The position numbers and the translations under genes were made by a program. A DNA stretch of 64,000 nt from positions 223,885 through 287,884 of the forward strand of contig CASGEC010000006.1 of NCBI GenBank assembly GCA_949300365.1. The letters run 5' to 3'. This DNA comes from an uncultured Bacillota bacterium (lineage in GTDB: Bacteria; Bacillota_I; Bacilli_A; RFN20; CAG-288). How positions within the stretch are numbered: position 1 is the stretch's first letter; each line of letters begins with the position of its first letter. Positions 63,869-64,000 of this stretch are shown piece by piece. The notes below the pieces were generated by a model that did not search any database, had not been told where the DNA came from, and saw only the letters and a program-made list of their open reading frames with translations.

Positions 63869-63886
63869 CGCTCTTTGAAAACTGAA
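63869..63886 (+). promoter_or_regulatory. boxA antitermination site of rRNA leader
   Basis: CGCTCTTTGAAAACTGAA is the Firmicute boxA leader motif that loads Nus factors on pre-rRNA transcripts. The 16S gene itself must lie beyond 64000; none of its sequence is seen. Confidence 0.85.
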
Positions 63887-64000
63887 CGGGAAGACCAGCC
63901 AAAACAAACATGGAATCGTCATTCCACGAGAGTTTTGAAGCAACGGACAGAGAATACCAATAGAAACTTCGGATGTCGGCAGATAGCCGGCCCGGATCAT

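Overview
The window reads as chromosomal DNA from an anaerobic, Gram-positive-type Firmicute of roughly 50% GC. Supporting signs are strong AGGAGG-type ribosome sites, a short bacterial SRP RNA, CcpA (cre) operators, a Crh-like HPr, a DegV protein, a BusR-like regulator and a lipoprotein PstS with no outer-membrane machinery. Class III ribonucleotide reductase with its activase, together with a superoxide reductase, points to strict anaerobiosis. The mix is most like Erysipelotrichia-type gut Bacilli, but that placement is inference.

Layout. 1-3090 (minus): rdgB-pth-mfd, with mfd running off the left edge. 3164-4572 (plus): a Nudix ADP-ribose pyrophosphatase overlapping an ADP-ribosylglycohydrolase. 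4584-7739 (minus): prfB with its programmed frameshift, a YitT membrane protein and a DUF3737 beta-helix protein. 7868-9416: a GNAT acetyltransferase and a frame-broken DUF362 gene. Then secA (minus), degV and a GH13 glucosidase (plus), and two small unknown minus-strand genes. 16264-24092: a full pstSCAB-phoU-phoP-phoR operon behind a three-repeat Pho box. 24076-28216: a GT-C glycosyltransferase, a membrane protein, an RsuA pseudouridine synthase and an unknown gene. 28417-31998 (minus): a membrane-anchored, domain-swapped GH3 beta-glucosidase (frame-broken) behind a cre site, with a small membrane partner. 32766-33505 is a gene-poor, pyrimidine-rich tract. Then a Crh-like HPr (minus), galU, a pRiA4b ORF-3-like gene, trpS, SRP RNA and tadA. 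37331-38153 is decayed DNA holding a degenerate copy of the tadA 3' end. Then nrdD-nrdG (minus), prfA-prmC, metG, a metallo-beta-lactamase-fold hydrolase, a large MacB-like ABC protein, a TM2 protein, superoxide reductase, a helicase-like protein without a P-loop, a BusR-like regulator, a heterodimeric ABC exporter, and an sbcD-sbcC-like pair. The window ends in a transposase remnant and the promoter and leader of an rRNA operon whose genes lie beyond the right edge.

How the genes work together. Phosphate uptake and its two-component control are complete in one operon. Translation termination is spread over prfB, prfA, prmC and pth. The anaerobic dNTP system and the oxidative-defence gene fit an anaerobic gut habitat. 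Carbon catabolite control is visible at two loci (GH3 and the Crh-like HPr).

Most notable observations: PstS whose two half-domains are in swapped order (a circular permutation); an SbcC/Rad50-like protein whose P-loop is replaced residue for residue beside an intact SbcD nuclease; a 135-bp stretch of perfect DNA identity between prfA and prfB around the GGQ loop; a helicase-like protein with its P-loop position rewritten; and an HPr paralogue with Thr in place of His15 behind its own cre site. Two genes (DUF362 and GH3) carry single-base frame breaks next to short homopolymers, so assembly error should be considered for both.
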